Below, piece after piece: positions 1 through 9,270 of a stretch of 64,000 nucleotides of DNA (positions are counted from its first letter, which is position 1; every line of letters begins with the position of its first letter). Under the pieces are notes generated by a model. That model searched no databases and was not told where the DNA came from. It saw nothing but the letters and a program-made list of their open reading frames with translations. The DNA is from an uncultured Bacteroidales bacterium. Lineage in GTDB: Bacteria; Bacteroidota; Bacteroidia; Bacteroidales; SZUA-534. The stretch is from NCBI GenBank assembly GCA_902790595.1, contig CADASL010000001.1:62001-126000 (forward strand). Reading direction: 5' to 3'. The position numbers were made by a program, and so were the translations under genes.

Positions 1-384
1 GCCGAAACGGTTGATAACCAGTATTTCGCGACTGCAATAGTAGTTGTCGGTGTTGGGATGGCAAGTGTAGGCGCGAATGTTGTAATAGCCGGTTAGCAGA
101 GTGTCGGGGAGGTTGATGAGTCCCGCCACGGCGCCGCTTTCAATTTTTGTTACGGAGCCTGTAATCCAGCGGCCGTCGATGGTTGTGATGTCGATAAGCG
201 CATCGTTGCCGCTGTTGTTCGGTAGGTTACTGTCGAACATAACACTAAACATCACGTCGTCGCCCGAAATGTAGTTGCAGCGGTCGGTTTTGAGCAATAT
301 ATGGTTATTGGCGCTTAGCTGTTGTGCTGATGACCAAAAGCTCGATATAAGCAGAGAGAATAATATAAATATCTTGTAAATCAT
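1..384 (-). CDS. Exported macroglobulin-like (MG2-type) envelope protein, N-terminal part only
   Basis: The gene starts at ATG 384 and runs off the left edge of the window, so only 128 residues are visible. Residues 1-20 form a signal peptide (MIYKIFILFSLLISSFWSSA, then QQ). The mature part begins NNHILLKTDRCNYISGDD, the usual opening of an MG2/macroglobulin-like beta-sandwich (a phrase of the type LxTDRxxYxxGDxV). The start lies directly against the stop of the DUF4249 gene, so the two are co-transcribed and probably translationally coupled. In Bacteroidota such large proteins sit beside TonB-dependent receptors and DUF4249 lipoproteins as envelope complexes of unknown substrate. The domain call rests on motif likeness; the C-terminal architecture cannot be seen. 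Confidence 0.7.
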   Translation of the reverse strand, partial: MIYKIFILFSLLISSFWSSAQQLSANNHILLKTDRCNYISGDDVMFSVMFDSNLPNNSGNDALIDITTIDGRWITGSVTKIESGAVAGLINLPDTLLTGYYNIRAYTCHPNTDNYYCSREILVINRFG

Positions 385-1455
385 TTAGTTAGCAAATGAA
401 ATGGTGTATTTTTGTGGATGCTCATAGTAGGCAACTGTGTCAGTGTCGGGGAATGAGTCTATTTTGTAAATCATAATATTGCGACTCTTCTCAATCAGGC
501 TGAATGCTCCAAAATTCTGTTTTACTGCTGATGCACCAAAAAGACCAAACGCATGGTCGCCTGACTTGCAACTTATATTTCCAACAGGTTGATTTTCAAT
601 TTGTCCGAAGAGGTAATTGCTGTTTTCTTGCTGGTCCTTCACGGCATTCCAAAATTTGTATTGACTTTCTGTCATTGAGTACTGCTTGACAAGAACAAAT
701 TCTCCTCGATGCTGTAATATAAATTCGGGCATTGAGGGAATAAGAGTATCAACAGTCAAGTTGAAGATTTTTTTTCTTGTCTTATACAATTGATTTTCAA
801 CGATTCGGTTGTCAGTGTAATTATTCGCATTGGCAATGAATAGCAATCCTTGCTGCGTGATTGGGTGGTAGACGTAACGGTTTTCGGGGAATAGGCCTGG
901 ATAGTATTGGTGGATTTGTATAACAATTTTGCATTCGTAACGATAGTATGGTGTGAAACCTGTGGCATTGGTGGTATTTGTCGCACAAATACCGAAGTCG
1001 GTTTCGTCGAAATAATTGCTCCCGTTTGTTGATAAAACTTTCTCCTCGTAATATTTCGCAGAGACATCTTCAATATCAGGACATGGTAGAAGTTCTTCCC
1101 ACGTTGATTCAAATGTTTTGCCTTCGGAAGTGGTTACCAATAACATATAACTTTTCCCAACTTCGCCTACAAATGAGGCGGAGTCTGAGAGGTAGTAGCC
1201 GGATTTGTCGAAGATTAGATTGTACGATTTGCCGTCGCTGCAATCAATTCTAACTCTTGCGTTTGTAATGACTTCATTTGTCCTGTTGTCGTTGTAACCA
1301 TTTGTGCGTGTAACTTTCACCTTGTACGGCCCTGGCTGGTCGGTAACTAAGCCTTCAAACACATAGATGGGTTCGGTGGCATCGGTATCGGGGTTGAAAT
1401 ACTCCTCACAACTCACAAGCAAAATCGCAAACAATATTATTTTCAAACTTCTCAT
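385..1455 (-). CDS. DUF4249-family lipoprotein
   Basis: 356 residues. A lipoprotein signal ends at Cys16 (LLVSC), followed by EE, typical of surface or outer-membrane lipoproteins in this phylum. The mature start (DATEPIYVFEGLVTDQPGPYKVKVTRT) is the Ig-like opening of the DUF4249 family, and the length fits that family. The gene lies 2 bp after the TonB-dependent receptor and directly before the MG2-type protein, on the same strand, so the three form an operon. The family is known almost only as a partner of TonB-dependent receptors; the ligand is unknown. Codon use is more AT-rich than in the receptor gene. Confidence 0.85.
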   Translation of the reverse strand: MRSLKIILFAILLVSCEEYFNPDTDATEPIYVFEGLVTDQPGPYKVKVTRTNGYNDNRTNEVITNARVRIDCSDGKSYNLIFDKSGYYLSDSASFVGEVGKSYMLLVTTSEGKTFESTWEELLPCPDIEDVSAKYYEEKVLSTNGSNYFDETDFGICATNTTNATGFTPYYRYECKIVIQIHQYYPGLFPENRYVYHPITQQGLLFIANANNYTDNRIVENQLYKTRKKIFNLTVDTLIPSMPEFILQHRGEFVLVKQYSMTESQYKFWNAVKDQQENSNYLFGQIENQPVGNISCKSGDHAFGLFGASAVKQNFGAFSLIEKSRNIMIYKIDSFPDTDTVAYYEHPQKYTISFAN

Positions 1456-1457
1456 AA

Positions 1458-4235
1458 TCAGAATTTAAGATTAAGTGTCACCGATGGAATCGGCACGCCG
1501 ATTATCGATAGTTTGTAAAGACCATAGCTGTTGTAATTGTTCTGCGCTGTCGGCTTATCTTTCTTATAGAAAACCGAATAGATGTTTTTGTGTCCGTAGG
1601 CGTTATACACTGCGAACGTCAGCGAGGGGTGAACTTTTTTCTTCTTGTTGAGGAATCCGTCGTAGGTGGCCGAAAGGTCGAGGCGGTGATAGGCCGGCAG
1701 CTGGTATTTGTTGCGGTCGGAGTAGTTGACAATCGTCATATCATCCATCACGTAGCTGTACTCGGGGTAGGTGGCCGGCCGGCCGCTGGTCAGCACAAAA
1801 TTGGCCGATGCAATCCATCTGCGCGTTATCTGATAGCTCGAAGTTACGCTTAGGTCGTGGCGGCGGTGCGTGTTAGCGAGATAGCTGCGCCCGCCGTTGA
1901 TTTTCTCCTCATCGAACTGTCCGTCAACTTTCATCCGGGTGTCTGATAATGTGTAACTTATCCATCCGGTAAAGTTGCCGACGTTCTTTTTCAGCATCAA
2001 CTCAACACCATACGAACGCGCCTTGCCCGACAGAATGTCCTGCTCAACGTGCTTGTTCATACTTAGCACCGCGCCATTCTTGTAATCGAACTGATTTTCA
2101 ACTACTTTGTAATAAACTTCGGCCGATAATTCAAGAATGTCCTCGAGCAGTGTTGTGAAGTAGCCTGCCGACAACTGCTGGCAGGTCATCGGCTTGATGT
2201 GGCTGTCGGCCATCTTCCAATAGTCCGACGGCATTGCAGATGTGTTGCTGCTCACAAGTTGCTGATACTGACGTGTATAGCTGTAGCCAAACTTTAGCGC
2301 TTTGGTGTTGCTGATTTTGTATCGCAAGCCGATGCGCGGTTCCAAACCCTGATATGGTTTAACGGTCTTGCCCTTGGCGTAAGTGTTTGTGCCGCAAATA
2401 GAAACGTTGCTGCGAGGCAACGTGTCAGAATACACAGCCTCAGTGCATTCGCCCAATTTGCTGAACCAGGAGTAGCGCAAGCCGGCAAGCAGACTCATTT
2501 TGTCCGAAATCGAGTAATTGTCAGCTATAAATGCAGCAATTTCGAGCCCCAATTCATTGTCAACAGCATCCGGAAGCACCGATGATTTGTTGTTGTAAGG
2601 AGTTTTTTCTCCAGGTTTGATTTTCAGTCGGTTTGCCTCGACACCCACACTCAGGTTGTGGGGGAGGATGTCGGCCATCAGTTCGGCCTTGCCGCGGATA
2701 TGATTGATTCCTGTAGCCACATCGCTGGCCAGCGACTCCTGACTTAAATCGGAAAGTGTTGATTTATAGTCGGAATAAGCGGCCGACAGCTTCATCTGCA
2801 TCTGAGGCATAATGCTCCAGCGGTAGTTCAGCCCCGCTATCTGCGATGTGTAATCGAACTGGCTGATATTGTTATAGTTGAAGAAATCGTTACTGCGGTA
2901 GCCGAACACTTCGAGCCTGTGTTTGCGTCCGGGTCTGAAATCAATTTTTGCAATGAGGTCGTAAAAATTGGCCTCGCTATTTTTGATGTTCGCATTCTTG
3001 ATTTTGTGCATTATCCAATTGGAGTAAGTTGTGCGGCCACCGGCGTAGAAACTGCATTTTTTACCAACCGGCGCTTCAATAAAAACCTGACTGTTCAATA
3101 CTCCAATGCCGGCGTTGCCGTGGAATTTGGTTGTGTCGGCGTTTTTCAGACTGATGTCCATTACAGAGGCCACACGGCCACCAAAACCGGCCGGCTGCGA
3201 GCCTTTGTACAGCTCCACACCGCTGATTGCCGACGGAATGAACGTTGAGAACAGACCGAACAGGTGTGATGTGTTGTAAACCGGCGCTTCGTTAAGCAGC
3301 ACAAGGTTCTGGTCAACATTGCCGCCGCGAACGTTGAATCCGGTTGACATCTCGCCCTGAGTCTGCACGCCTGGTGCCAGCGTCATACTGCGAATAATGT
3401 CGGCTTCGCCCATCAGCACGGGCAACTTCTTGATTGTCTGCATATCCATCATTTCGGTGCCCATCTGCGTGCGGTTCACTTGGTTTCGTCCGCCGGCAGC
3501 CGTAACTGTCACTCCGTCAAGCGCTATTGAGGCCTCCATCAGGTCAACATCGAGCTTGCCGGGGCTCAAAACGTCAATCTTAATCACCTCGGTTTCAAGC
3601 CCTACAAACGACACCTCAATCTCGGTTTGTCCGGCGGGTAGCATCAGCTCGTAGTGGCCGTTCACGTCGGTGGTGGTGGCCAGTCGGTTAGCACGGTTGT
3701 TGACAACGGCTCCCACAATCGGTTCGCCAGTCTTGCCTTCGTGCACGGTGCCCTCGACATTGTTGAGCTTGTACCGGCCTTTTTCCATCAGATTACCAAT
3801 CACTTTCACGTAGCCGACCATTCCCTCAATCAGCTTGTCGTTATCGACGGTAAAGCCTTGCGGAATGAAAATAATGTTGCGTTCCTGAAAAACAATGTAA
3901 GTAAGTCCATAGGCCGCAATCGCATTGTCAATCACCCATTTGATTTCTTTCCCCGATGTTGCTGTCGGAATGGTGATGCTGTTCACCCAATTGTCTTTAT
4001 AGAAGAATCGCACGCCCGCAACGGGTTCGGCCTTGTCGAGAAATTCGGTCAGCGGACGCCCCTGACACTCAAAGTCGGCCTTGACGCTTAGTTTTTGCGC
4101 ATTGGCGGCGGCTGTCAGAAACAGAAGAACAGTCAGTGTCAGAAGAAGTTTTTTCAAATTGCTGATGTTTAAACGCCGTAAAAGTATGTTTTCGGCTGAA
4201 GAAAACATAGCCTGAGCCATACGTGCAGCCCGCAA
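1458..4235 (-). CDS. TonB-dependent receptor with STN and carboxypeptidase-like N-terminal domains
   Basis: 925 residues. The hydrophobic signal peptide (LKKLLLTLTVLLFLTAAANA) begins only near residue 28, so the true start may be downstream of 4235; 4235, 4220 and 4208 are in-frame ATGs. Domains by eye: secretin/TonB short N-terminal domain about 50-115, carboxypeptidase-regulatory-like domain about 160-235, plug about 255-370 (LPVLMGEADIIRSMTLAPGVQ, NVRGGNVDQNLVLLNEAPVYN), then a 22-strand-type barrel ending in the outer-membrane terminal residue F (LNLKF). The STN domain is the feature of transducing receptors that contact an anti-sigma factor, but no sigma/anti-sigma pair is visible next to it. 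It likely imports an unknown ligand with the two following lipoprotein/exported partners. Confidence 0.9.
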   Translation of the reverse strand: MRAARMAQAMFSSAENILLRRLNISNLKKLLLTLTVLLFLTAAANAQKLSVKADFECQGRPLTEFLDKAEPVAGVRFFYKDNWVNSITIPTATSGKEIKWVIDNAIAAYGLTYIVFQERNIIFIPQGFTVDNDKLIEGMVGYVKVIGNLMEKGRYKLNNVEGTVHEGKTGEPIVGAVVNNRANRLATTTDVNGHYELMLPAGQTEIEVSFVGLETEVIKIDVLSPGKLDVDLMEASIALDGVTVTAAGGRNQVNRTQMGTEMMDMQTIKKLPVLMGEADIIRSMTLAPGVQTQGEMSTGFNVRGGNVDQNLVLLNEAPVYNTSHLFGLFSTFIPSAISGVELYKGSQPAGFGGRVASVMDISLKNADTTKFHGNAGIGVLNSQVFIEAPVGKKCSFYAGGRTTYSNWIMHKIKNANIKNSEANFYDLIAKIDFRPGRKHRLEVFGYRSNDFFNYNNISQFDYTSQIAGLNYRWSIMPQMQMKLSAAYSDYKSTLSDLSQESLASDVATGINHIRGKAELMADILPHNLSVGVEANRLKIKPGEKTPYNNKSSVLPDAVDNELGLEIAAFIADNYSISDKMSLLAGLRYSWFSKLGECTEAVYSDTLPRSNVSICGTNTYAKGKTVKPYQGLEPRIGLRYKISNTKALKFGYSYTRQYQQLVSSNTSAMPSDYWKMADSHIKPMTCQQLSAGYFTTLLEDILELSAEVYYKVVENQFDYKNGAVLSMNKHVEQDILSGKARSYGVELMLKKNVGNFTGWISYTLSDTRMKVDGQFDEEKINGGRSYLANTHRRHDLSVTSSYQITRRWIASANFVLTSGRPATYPEYSYVMDDMTIVNYSDRNKYQLPAYHRLDLSATYDGFLNKKKKVHPSLTFAVYNAYGHKNIYSVFYKKDKPTAQNNYNSYGLYKLSIIGVPIPSVTLNLKF

Positions 4236-4372
4236 TGTCGGTTTATATATCGATGTTTCGCCTATTCTGACACAAGTTATGGCTGATTTAATCGATAAAA
4301 TCTTTGTTAAAACGCCATTTTATTGTAGAACCGGCATTCTTTCATTGAACGCTAATAATGAGAGCAAATATT

Positions 4373-5050
4373 TTATTTACAATTTTTTATACTGTCGAGC
4401 AGAATTTTGTACTTGCGGTTAAATATAAATCCTTGTTCAATATCAGCCCAAACTTCGTTTATGAATCTCGTTTCTTCTTTAAGTAATGGTATGTCGTTGA
4501 TTTTTACCAAAAAAGAATCTTTAGTCACAATGATATTGATTGTATCGGGATAGAAATAATCGATATAATTTCTATCACCGGGACAATTGCTGAATTTCAG
4601 TGTGTCTTTCAAAAAGAAATATTCGTCTAATTTGTTGGAAAATGTTTGTATGTTATTCCCTCGATAATACAACATAGAGGTGGTCGCAAAAGCACCACAA
4701 GAAAAACTACTGCCACTTAAACAAGAAAAACAACTGCTTCTTAAATCTGATATTTCCCAAAGTCCGTTCCTTAATCCTTTGTATACTTTGCCACTTGTCC
4801 ACTCTTTTTCAAGACATTGGTCTATTATTTCCCCTTTTGAATCGAAAAGCCACTCTTTGTGCCAATATTGAACGAAGAAAACGGTGTCATTTCCAACAAT
4901 GGTATCGATTGTGTATTCCTTGTAAACAATTACAGAGTCTTTTTCTCCATTCTGCCGAATCCAAACATCAGTTTTAATAATTTGAGAAGATGCCAGTTCG
5001 GGTGTTGCAACTAATGCCAACACAATCGATAATAGTGATAAATATTTCAT
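4373..5050 (-). CDS. Exported protein of unknown function, paralogue of its upstream neighbour
   Basis: 225 residues with an N-terminal signal peptide (LSLLSIVLALVATPELASS). It shares with the upstream gene (5047-5733) the same order of features: signal peptide, a KDSVxxY phrase followed by TIDTIV/SIDSIV, a W-rich phrase, KxGLWxIS, YYYR/YYRG with EYFFLKDTL versus YYYFLDDTI, and a C-terminal RKYKxxxDSxKN. Its start overlaps the stop of that gene by 4 bp (ATGA), so it is translationally coupled. Base composition is markedly AT-rich. No known family was recognised. The two look like a duplication of an exported beta-rich protein, perhaps a MORN/toxin-immunity-style repeat protein, but this is a guess. 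Confidence 0.75.
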   Translation of the reverse strand: MKYLSLLSIVLALVATPELASSQIIKTDVWIRQNGEKDSVIVYKEYTIDTIVGNDTVFFVQYWHKEWLFDSKGEIIDQCLEKEWTSGKVYKGLRNGLWEISDLRSSCFSCLSGSSFSCGAFATTSMLYYRGNNIQTFSNKLDEYFFLKDTLKFSNCPGDRNYIDYFYPDTINIIVTKDSFLVKINDIPLLKEETRFINEVWADIEQGFIFNRKYKILLDSIKNCK

Positions 5051-5733
5051 TTGTAGTTCTTTGTGTTTTTTACGCTGTCGCGAATCATTTTGTATTTACG
5101 AGTATTCCAACCACCATATATATCAACCCTCAATATTGAATTCAAGTCACGAAGTTTCATCGTGTCAACAAGCACATCATCAATATAGAAAAAGCAATCG
5201 TCAGTAGTGATTTTAAAATACATAGTGTCAGCCGAATACATTTTCAAAACATAATCTTTATGGTATCCGTCAACACTGAAACATATAGTGTCGTCAAGAA
5301 AATAGTAATAGTTAAACGGATGAATAGGGTCATCGTACCAGTGTGCGATGAATTCGTTTCTATAATAGTATGCGAGTTCGTGTCTGTATGTTCCTTCATC
5401 AAACAGTTTTGGCGCATAAGATATATCCCACAAACCCTCTTTTTTCCCATTCATTACATAACCGCCATTTTGGTATTTATCTTGACGATGCTCGTATAAA
5501 GTGTCGTGTCGGAATTGCCAACCTTCAGCAAAAAAATCCTTTTTAAAAATCGTGTCTCCGTGCGGTACAATTGAGTCAATGCTTGTTATGGTATAATATA
5601 AAACAGAATCTTTTCTATAGCCCCAACAGTGCCTGACTTCAACATTATAAATGCTTTTCAAAGGATACTGCTGCTGCGCTGCTGCCGCCACACTAATTAT
5701 CATTAGTGATATACAAAGAATTGTGTTTTTCAT
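5047..5733 (-). CDS. Exported protein of unknown function (first of a tandem paralogous pair)
   Basis: 228 residues, signal peptide MKNTILCISLMIISVAAAAQ with likely cleavage before QQYP. The mature part is rich in Y, W and D and contains NGKKEGLWDIS, a phrase of the kind found in MORN-like repeats of Bacteroidota. It overlaps the next gene by ATGA and is AT-rich like it. The gene is divergent from galM, with about 95 bp between the starts, so both promoters must lie there. No function can be assigned. Confidence 0.75.
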   Translation of the reverse strand: MKNTILCISLMIISVAAAAQQQYPLKSIYNVEVRHCWGYRKDSVLYYTITSIDSIVPHGDTIFKKDFFAEGWQFRHDTLYEHRQDKYQNGGYVMNGKKEGLWDISYAPKLFDEGTYRHELAYYYRNEFIAHWYDDPIHPFNYYYFLDDTICFSVDGYHKDYVLKMYSADTMYFKITTDDCFFYIDDVLVDTMKLRDLNSILRVDIYGGWNTRKYKMIRDSVKNTKNYK

Positions 5734-5827
5734 AAATAATGTATGTAGTGTTGTTTATAATTTGATACAAATATATGCGAAACTTGCCTATCTTAGCCAA
5801 CGAAAATTATCTAAAACAACACAAAAA

Positions 5828-6850
5828 ATGAGTGAGACAAAAACATACCAATTGTCGAACAAAAACGGTTTGACAATTGAATTTATGCCGCGCGGCGCAA
5901 AGGTGATTTCGGTGCAACTGCCTGACACACAGAATCCGGGCAAGAAGGTTGACGTGATGATTGGCTACGACACCGTTCAGGAATCCATCGACGGCGACGC
6001 TTACATTGGCGCCATCTGCGGACGCTTTGCAAACCGCATCGCCAAAGGCCACTTTGTGCTCGACGGCCGTGAGTACCAACTTGCGCTGAACGACGGCCAA
6101 AACCACCTGCACGGCGGCCCGACAGGCTTCAACAGCCGCGATTGGGACGTGAAAGAAACCAAAATTGCAGGCCGTGCCAGTGCCTACGAACTGACACTTT
6201 TCAGCCCCGATGGCGACGAGAATTATCCTGGCAATCTGAATGTTAAGGCCACCTATTCGCTGACCGACGACAATGAGTTCATCATCGATTTTGAAGCCAC
6301 AACCGACAAACCGACTGTCATCAACCTGACGAGCCATCCGTACCTGAATATGCGCGGGGCGGGTAGCGGCCCTGTGTTCAGCCATCAGATTGAAGTGAAT
6401 GCCAAGCAGTTCACACCCATTGCCGACGGCGTTCCTTCGGGCGAGATTCGCAACGTTGAAGGCACCCCAATGGACCTTCGCAAGCCTGTTGCAATTGGCG
6501 ACGCCATCAACACACCGTACGAGCAGATTCAACTCTTCAAAGGCTTCGACCACAACTGGATTATCGACAAGCCCGCTGGCGAAATGGGCTTCTGCGGCCG
6601 TGTAACCGACCCCGAGTCGGGCCGTTTTGTTGAAGTTTACTCAACGCAGCCCGGCCTGCAGGTTTACACCGCAATGCACTTCAACAGCTCACAGATAGGC
6701 AAGGGCGGCAAGCCGTTCTGCTCATACTGCGCCGTAGCTCTCGAGCCGCAAGGCATCCCTGACGCGCCAAACAAACCAATGTTCCCGTCGGCAGTTCTGC
6801 GCCCAGGCGAAGTTTACCGTCAGACGCTGGTTTACAAGTTCGGCTGGTAA
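5828..6850 (+). CDS. galM: Galactose mutarotase (aldose 1-epimerase)
   Basis: 340 residues from ATG 5828; the reading frame is open further upstream, but MSETKTYQLSNKNGLTIEFMPRGA is the natural family start. It interconverts the alpha and beta anomers of galactose and related aldoses in the cytoplasm, feeding the Leloir pathway. Family residues are visible: Asn69-Arg70 in GRFANR, the NHLHGG loop at 92-97, the general-acid His170 in SHPYLNM, and the general-base Glu306 in ALEPQGIPDAPN. There is no signal peptide. The gene stands alone and is followed by a rho-independent terminator at 6891. The length fits the family. Confidence 0.95.
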   Translation: MSETKTYQLSNKNGLTIEFMPRGAKVISVQLPDTQNPGKKVDVMIGYDTVQESIDGDAYIGAICGRFANRIAKGHFVLDGREYQLALNDGQNHLHGGPTGFNSRDWDVKETKIAGRASAYELTLFSPDGDENYPGNLNVKATYSLTDDNEFIIDFEATTDKPTVINLTSHPYLNMRGAGSGPVFSHQIEVNAKQFTPIADGVPSGEIRNVEGTPMDLRKPVAIGDAINTPYEQIQLFKGFDHNWIIDKPAGEMGFCGRVTDPESGRFVEVYSTQPGLQVYTAMHFNSSQIGKGGKPFCSYCAVALEPQGIPDAPNKPMFPSAVLRPGEVYRQTLVYKFGW

Positions 6851-6890
6851 TGACCAATCACGAAATTTCGGGAAAACTATAATTGGAATT

Positions 6891-6915
6891 GGCGCTTTCG
6901 GGCGCCTTTTCTTTT
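6891..6915 (+). terminator. Rho-independent terminator after galM
   Basis: A GGCGC / GCGCC stem (6891-6895 with 6902-6906) is followed by TTTTCTTTT, 40 bp after the galM stop. Confidence 0.75.
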
Positions 6916-7048
6916 ATTGGTGCGAAGCGAAAAAATGCACGAAAAGTTTTGATTATTCATAGAATTTGTAATTTTATTGAAACTTTTGGCGCCGAGAATG
7001 ACCGCAAGGTTGTTTGGCATCTGATGTAAATGTAAAAAACTGATTATT

Positions 7049-8356
7049 ATGGAAATAACCATTATCTGTATCGGCCTGCTTTACTTTTTTTCGCACTATC
7101 TGACAATACTCTACCAAAAGACGCGCATTCCCGATGTGCTCATTTTGATTTTTGTCGGCATACTCATCGGGCCGGTTTTTCATCTGGCTTCGGTTGACAG
7201 CCTTGGAATGTTGGGGCAGGTGCTCACAAGTGTCGCACTTATCATCATTCTTTTTGAAGGCGGCCTGAATATGGAACTATCGAGCATTGGCGGCTCGATG
7301 CGCACGGCATCGAAACTGACGGTCAGTTTCTTCTTCATAACCGCCATTATTGTCGGGGTGCTGCTGCACTATATGCTGCATTACTCGTGGCTGCTGTCGT
7401 TCATCACCGGTTTTATTCTGGGCGGCACGTCGTCGGCAGTGGTGCTGCCAATGGTCCGTCTGCTGCGTATGAGCGACAAGCCAAGCACCGTTTTGGTTTT
7501 GGAATCGGCTTTGACCGATGTGTTGTGTATCGTGTTTGCAATCAGCTTTTTAGGTAGTTATTCGACGGGCGTTGTTGAATTGGGCAAGATTGCCGGCTCG
7601 CTTATTTCGTCGCTAGTGCTGGCATCGGCGTTGGGCGTTGGCGCGGCTTATGTCTGGCTGCGGCTGATGAACTGGATTAAGACATTCCCCAACACGCAGT
7701 TCACCACATTCGCGTTTATGTTCATTGTATATGGTATGGCCGAATATTTCGGGTTCAGCGGCGCCATCACAGCGCTTGCTTTCGGCATTGTGCTGGGCAA
7801 CTACAGCAAGATTCATCTGCCTGAAAAGATTAAAAGCAAGCTGCCCGACGGCATCATCACCGAGCTGGAACGCAAGCTGTACAGCGAAATCGTCTTCCTT
7901 CTGAAAATCTACTTCTTTGTCTATCTGGGAATGGCCATTCCGTTCGAGTCATCGTACTTCTTCATCATTGCGGCGGCGCTGGTGGGTGCCATCTACCTTG
8001 CAAGGCTCGTTTCAACGCGGTTTTTGGTGCGTGACACCGACATCACCTGGGAAGACAAGTCGGTTATGTCGGCAATGGTGCCCAAAGGCTTGGCCGCAGC
8101 CGTCCTGGCCGGATTGCCGCTTCAGTATGGCATTCCCGAAGGCTCTGAGATTCAGATAATTGTGTATAATGTGGTGTTTGTCAGCATTCTGACCACATCG
8201 GTTTTGATACCGCTCATCCGCACACGGTTCATCAGCCGGTTCTATCGTGTTTTCTTTAGGCCGATACCAAAACTCGATGCTATTTCGATTGCCAAGTGCA
8301 AGGCGGATAAAGTTGATTCTGAATCGATTATCGAAAATAAGGAAGGTGAGTTATGA
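7049..8356 (+). CDS. Cation/proton antiporter (CPA1-type Na+(K+)/H+ exchanger)
   Basis: 435 residues, about twelve hydrophobic segments. N-terminal segments include the helix-break phrase RIPDVLILIFVGILIGP and ILFEGGLN, both standard in Na+/H+ exchanger domains. The transport-site region reads TSSAVVLPMVRLL ... VLESALTDVLCIVFA, where the ESxLxD pattern supplies the acidic residues expected in CPA1 proteins. It exchanges a monovalent cation for protons across the inner membrane. The last 4 bp overlap the start of the next gene (ATGA), indicating an operon. Only a short cytoplasmic tail follows the last helix; there are no TrkA domains. Confidence 0.9.
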   Translation: MEITIICIGLLYFFSHYLTILYQKTRIPDVLILIFVGILIGPVFHLASVDSLGMLGQVLTSVALIIILFEGGLNMELSSIGGSMRTASKLTVSFFFITAIIVGVLLHYMLHYSWLLSFITGFILGGTSSAVVLPMVRLLRMSDKPSTVLVLESALTDVLCIVFAISFLGSYSTGVVELGKIAGSLISSLVLASALGVGAAYVWLRLMNWIKTFPNTQFTTFAFMFIVYGMAEYFGFSGAITALAFGIVLGNYSKIHLPEKIKSKLPDGIITELERKLYSEIVFLLKIYFFVYLGMAIPFESSYFFIIAAALVGAIYLARLVSTRFLVRDTDITWEDKSVMSAMVPKGLAAAVLAGLPLQYGIPEGSEIQIIVYNVVFVSILTTSVLIPLIRTRFISRFYRVFFRPIPKLDAISIAKCKADKVDSESIIENKEGEL

Positions 8357-8979
8357 GCAATGTTGAGATAATTGGATATGTGGCGTCGGCGCTGCTGCTG
8401 CTGGCGATGATGATGACTTCGGTCATCCGGTTGCGCATTATCAACACAATGGGCTGTATTCTTTACATTGTGTATGGTTTGTGCATCGGTTCCTATCCTG
8501 TGGCCCTGATGAATACGGCCATTGCCTGCGTCAACATTGTCTACATTGTCCGCAACCGATTTATGAAGCACGTCTTCAAACTGATGGAAATTAATAGCGA
8601 AGACAGTCTTGTTGTGCCGTTTATCAATCATTATAAGGCTGATATTCAGCGGCATTTTCCTGAATTTTCGCTGAACGACGCGCCATATTCCTGCGCCTAT
8701 ATGATTGTGCGGAATATGAACATTGCCGGCATTTTTCTGGCCAACGAGATGGAACCCGGACGCTTGCTTGTGGAGCTCGATTATGTGATTCCAACTTACC
8801 GCGACTTCAAGGTCGGCAACTTCCTTTTCAACGAGAATCGCGATGAGTTTAAAAAACGTAAAATCAATAAGATAACCGCCATTTCGGGTAGTAATTACCA
8901 TACCCGCTATCTGAAGCGTGTGGGTTTCAGTGAGGTGTCGTGCGATGGCGGAGTGAAGGTGTTTGAGTTGATGGTTTAG
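8353..8979 (+). CDS. YgjV-like inner-membrane protein with C-terminal acetyltransferase-like domain
   Basis: 208 residues. Residues 1-75 hold about three membrane helices (MSNVEIIGYVASALLLLAMM, TMGCILYIVYGL, YPVALMNTAIACVNIVYI), the pattern of YgjV-type proteins. Residues about 95-208 are soluble and end like a GNAT fold (KKRKINKITAISGSNYHTRYLKRVGFSEV), with the N..H..YL..GF phrase of the last GNAT strand. The gene is translationally coupled to the antiporter by a 4-bp overlap. The substrate is unknown; the acetyltransferase relation is an inference from motif shape. Confidence 0.75.
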   Translation: MSNVEIIGYVASALLLLAMMMTSVIRLRIINTMGCILYIVYGLCIGSYPVALMNTAIACVNIVYIVRNRFMKHVFKLMEINSEDSLVVPFINHYKADIQRHFPEFSLNDAPYSCAYMIVRNMNIAGIFLANEMEPGRLLVELDYVIPTYRDFKVGNFLFNENRDEFKKRKINKITAISGSNYHTRYLKRVGFSEVSCDGGVKVFELMV

Positions 8980-9085
8980 GATTGCTTTATAAAGTTTAAA
9001 AGTTGATGCCTGTGTGTTTGCAACAACATCTTCAATCGTTTAATTTTGCTTTCGTAATAAACAAATAGAAATCACAGTTAACACT

Positions 9086-9250
9086 ATGGCTGATAATTAT
9101 TTGGAGCGCCACTACGAGGAGTATGAAGCCAAAAAGGCCGCTTGGGAGAAGGCAAAGCGGTTGGGCAAAATCCGTCCAAAGCTGACTGCAAAACCGGCAT
9201 CGGCAAAACCCCAAAACAATAGCAACGCCTCTGCACAATCCAATCAGTAA
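9086..9250 (+). CDS. Small charged protein, 54 residues
   Basis: ATG 9086 to TAA 9250 encodes MADNYLERHYEEYEAKKAAW, then a lysine-rich linker and a Q/N/S-rich tail. The start is preceded by the A-rich leader ATCACAGTTAACACT usual for this genome, and the stop is 20 bp before the MFS transporter start. The opening MADNYLE..(Y/M)EEY.A resembles a family of very short Bacteroidales proteins often labelled dehydrogenase by transfer; no catalytic domain could fit in 54 residues. The N-terminal half is predicted helical and highly charged. Function unknown. Confidence 0.65.
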   Translation: MADNYLERHYEEYEAKKAAWEKAKRLGKIRPKLTAKPASAKPQNNSNASAQSNQ

Positions 9251-9270
9251 TCAGAATAATTTATTTGACA

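Noticed and set aside
1458..4235. Sigma/anti-sigma-controlled transducing receptor
   Set aside because: An STN domain is present, but no ECF sigma or anti-sigma gene lies beside it in the window.
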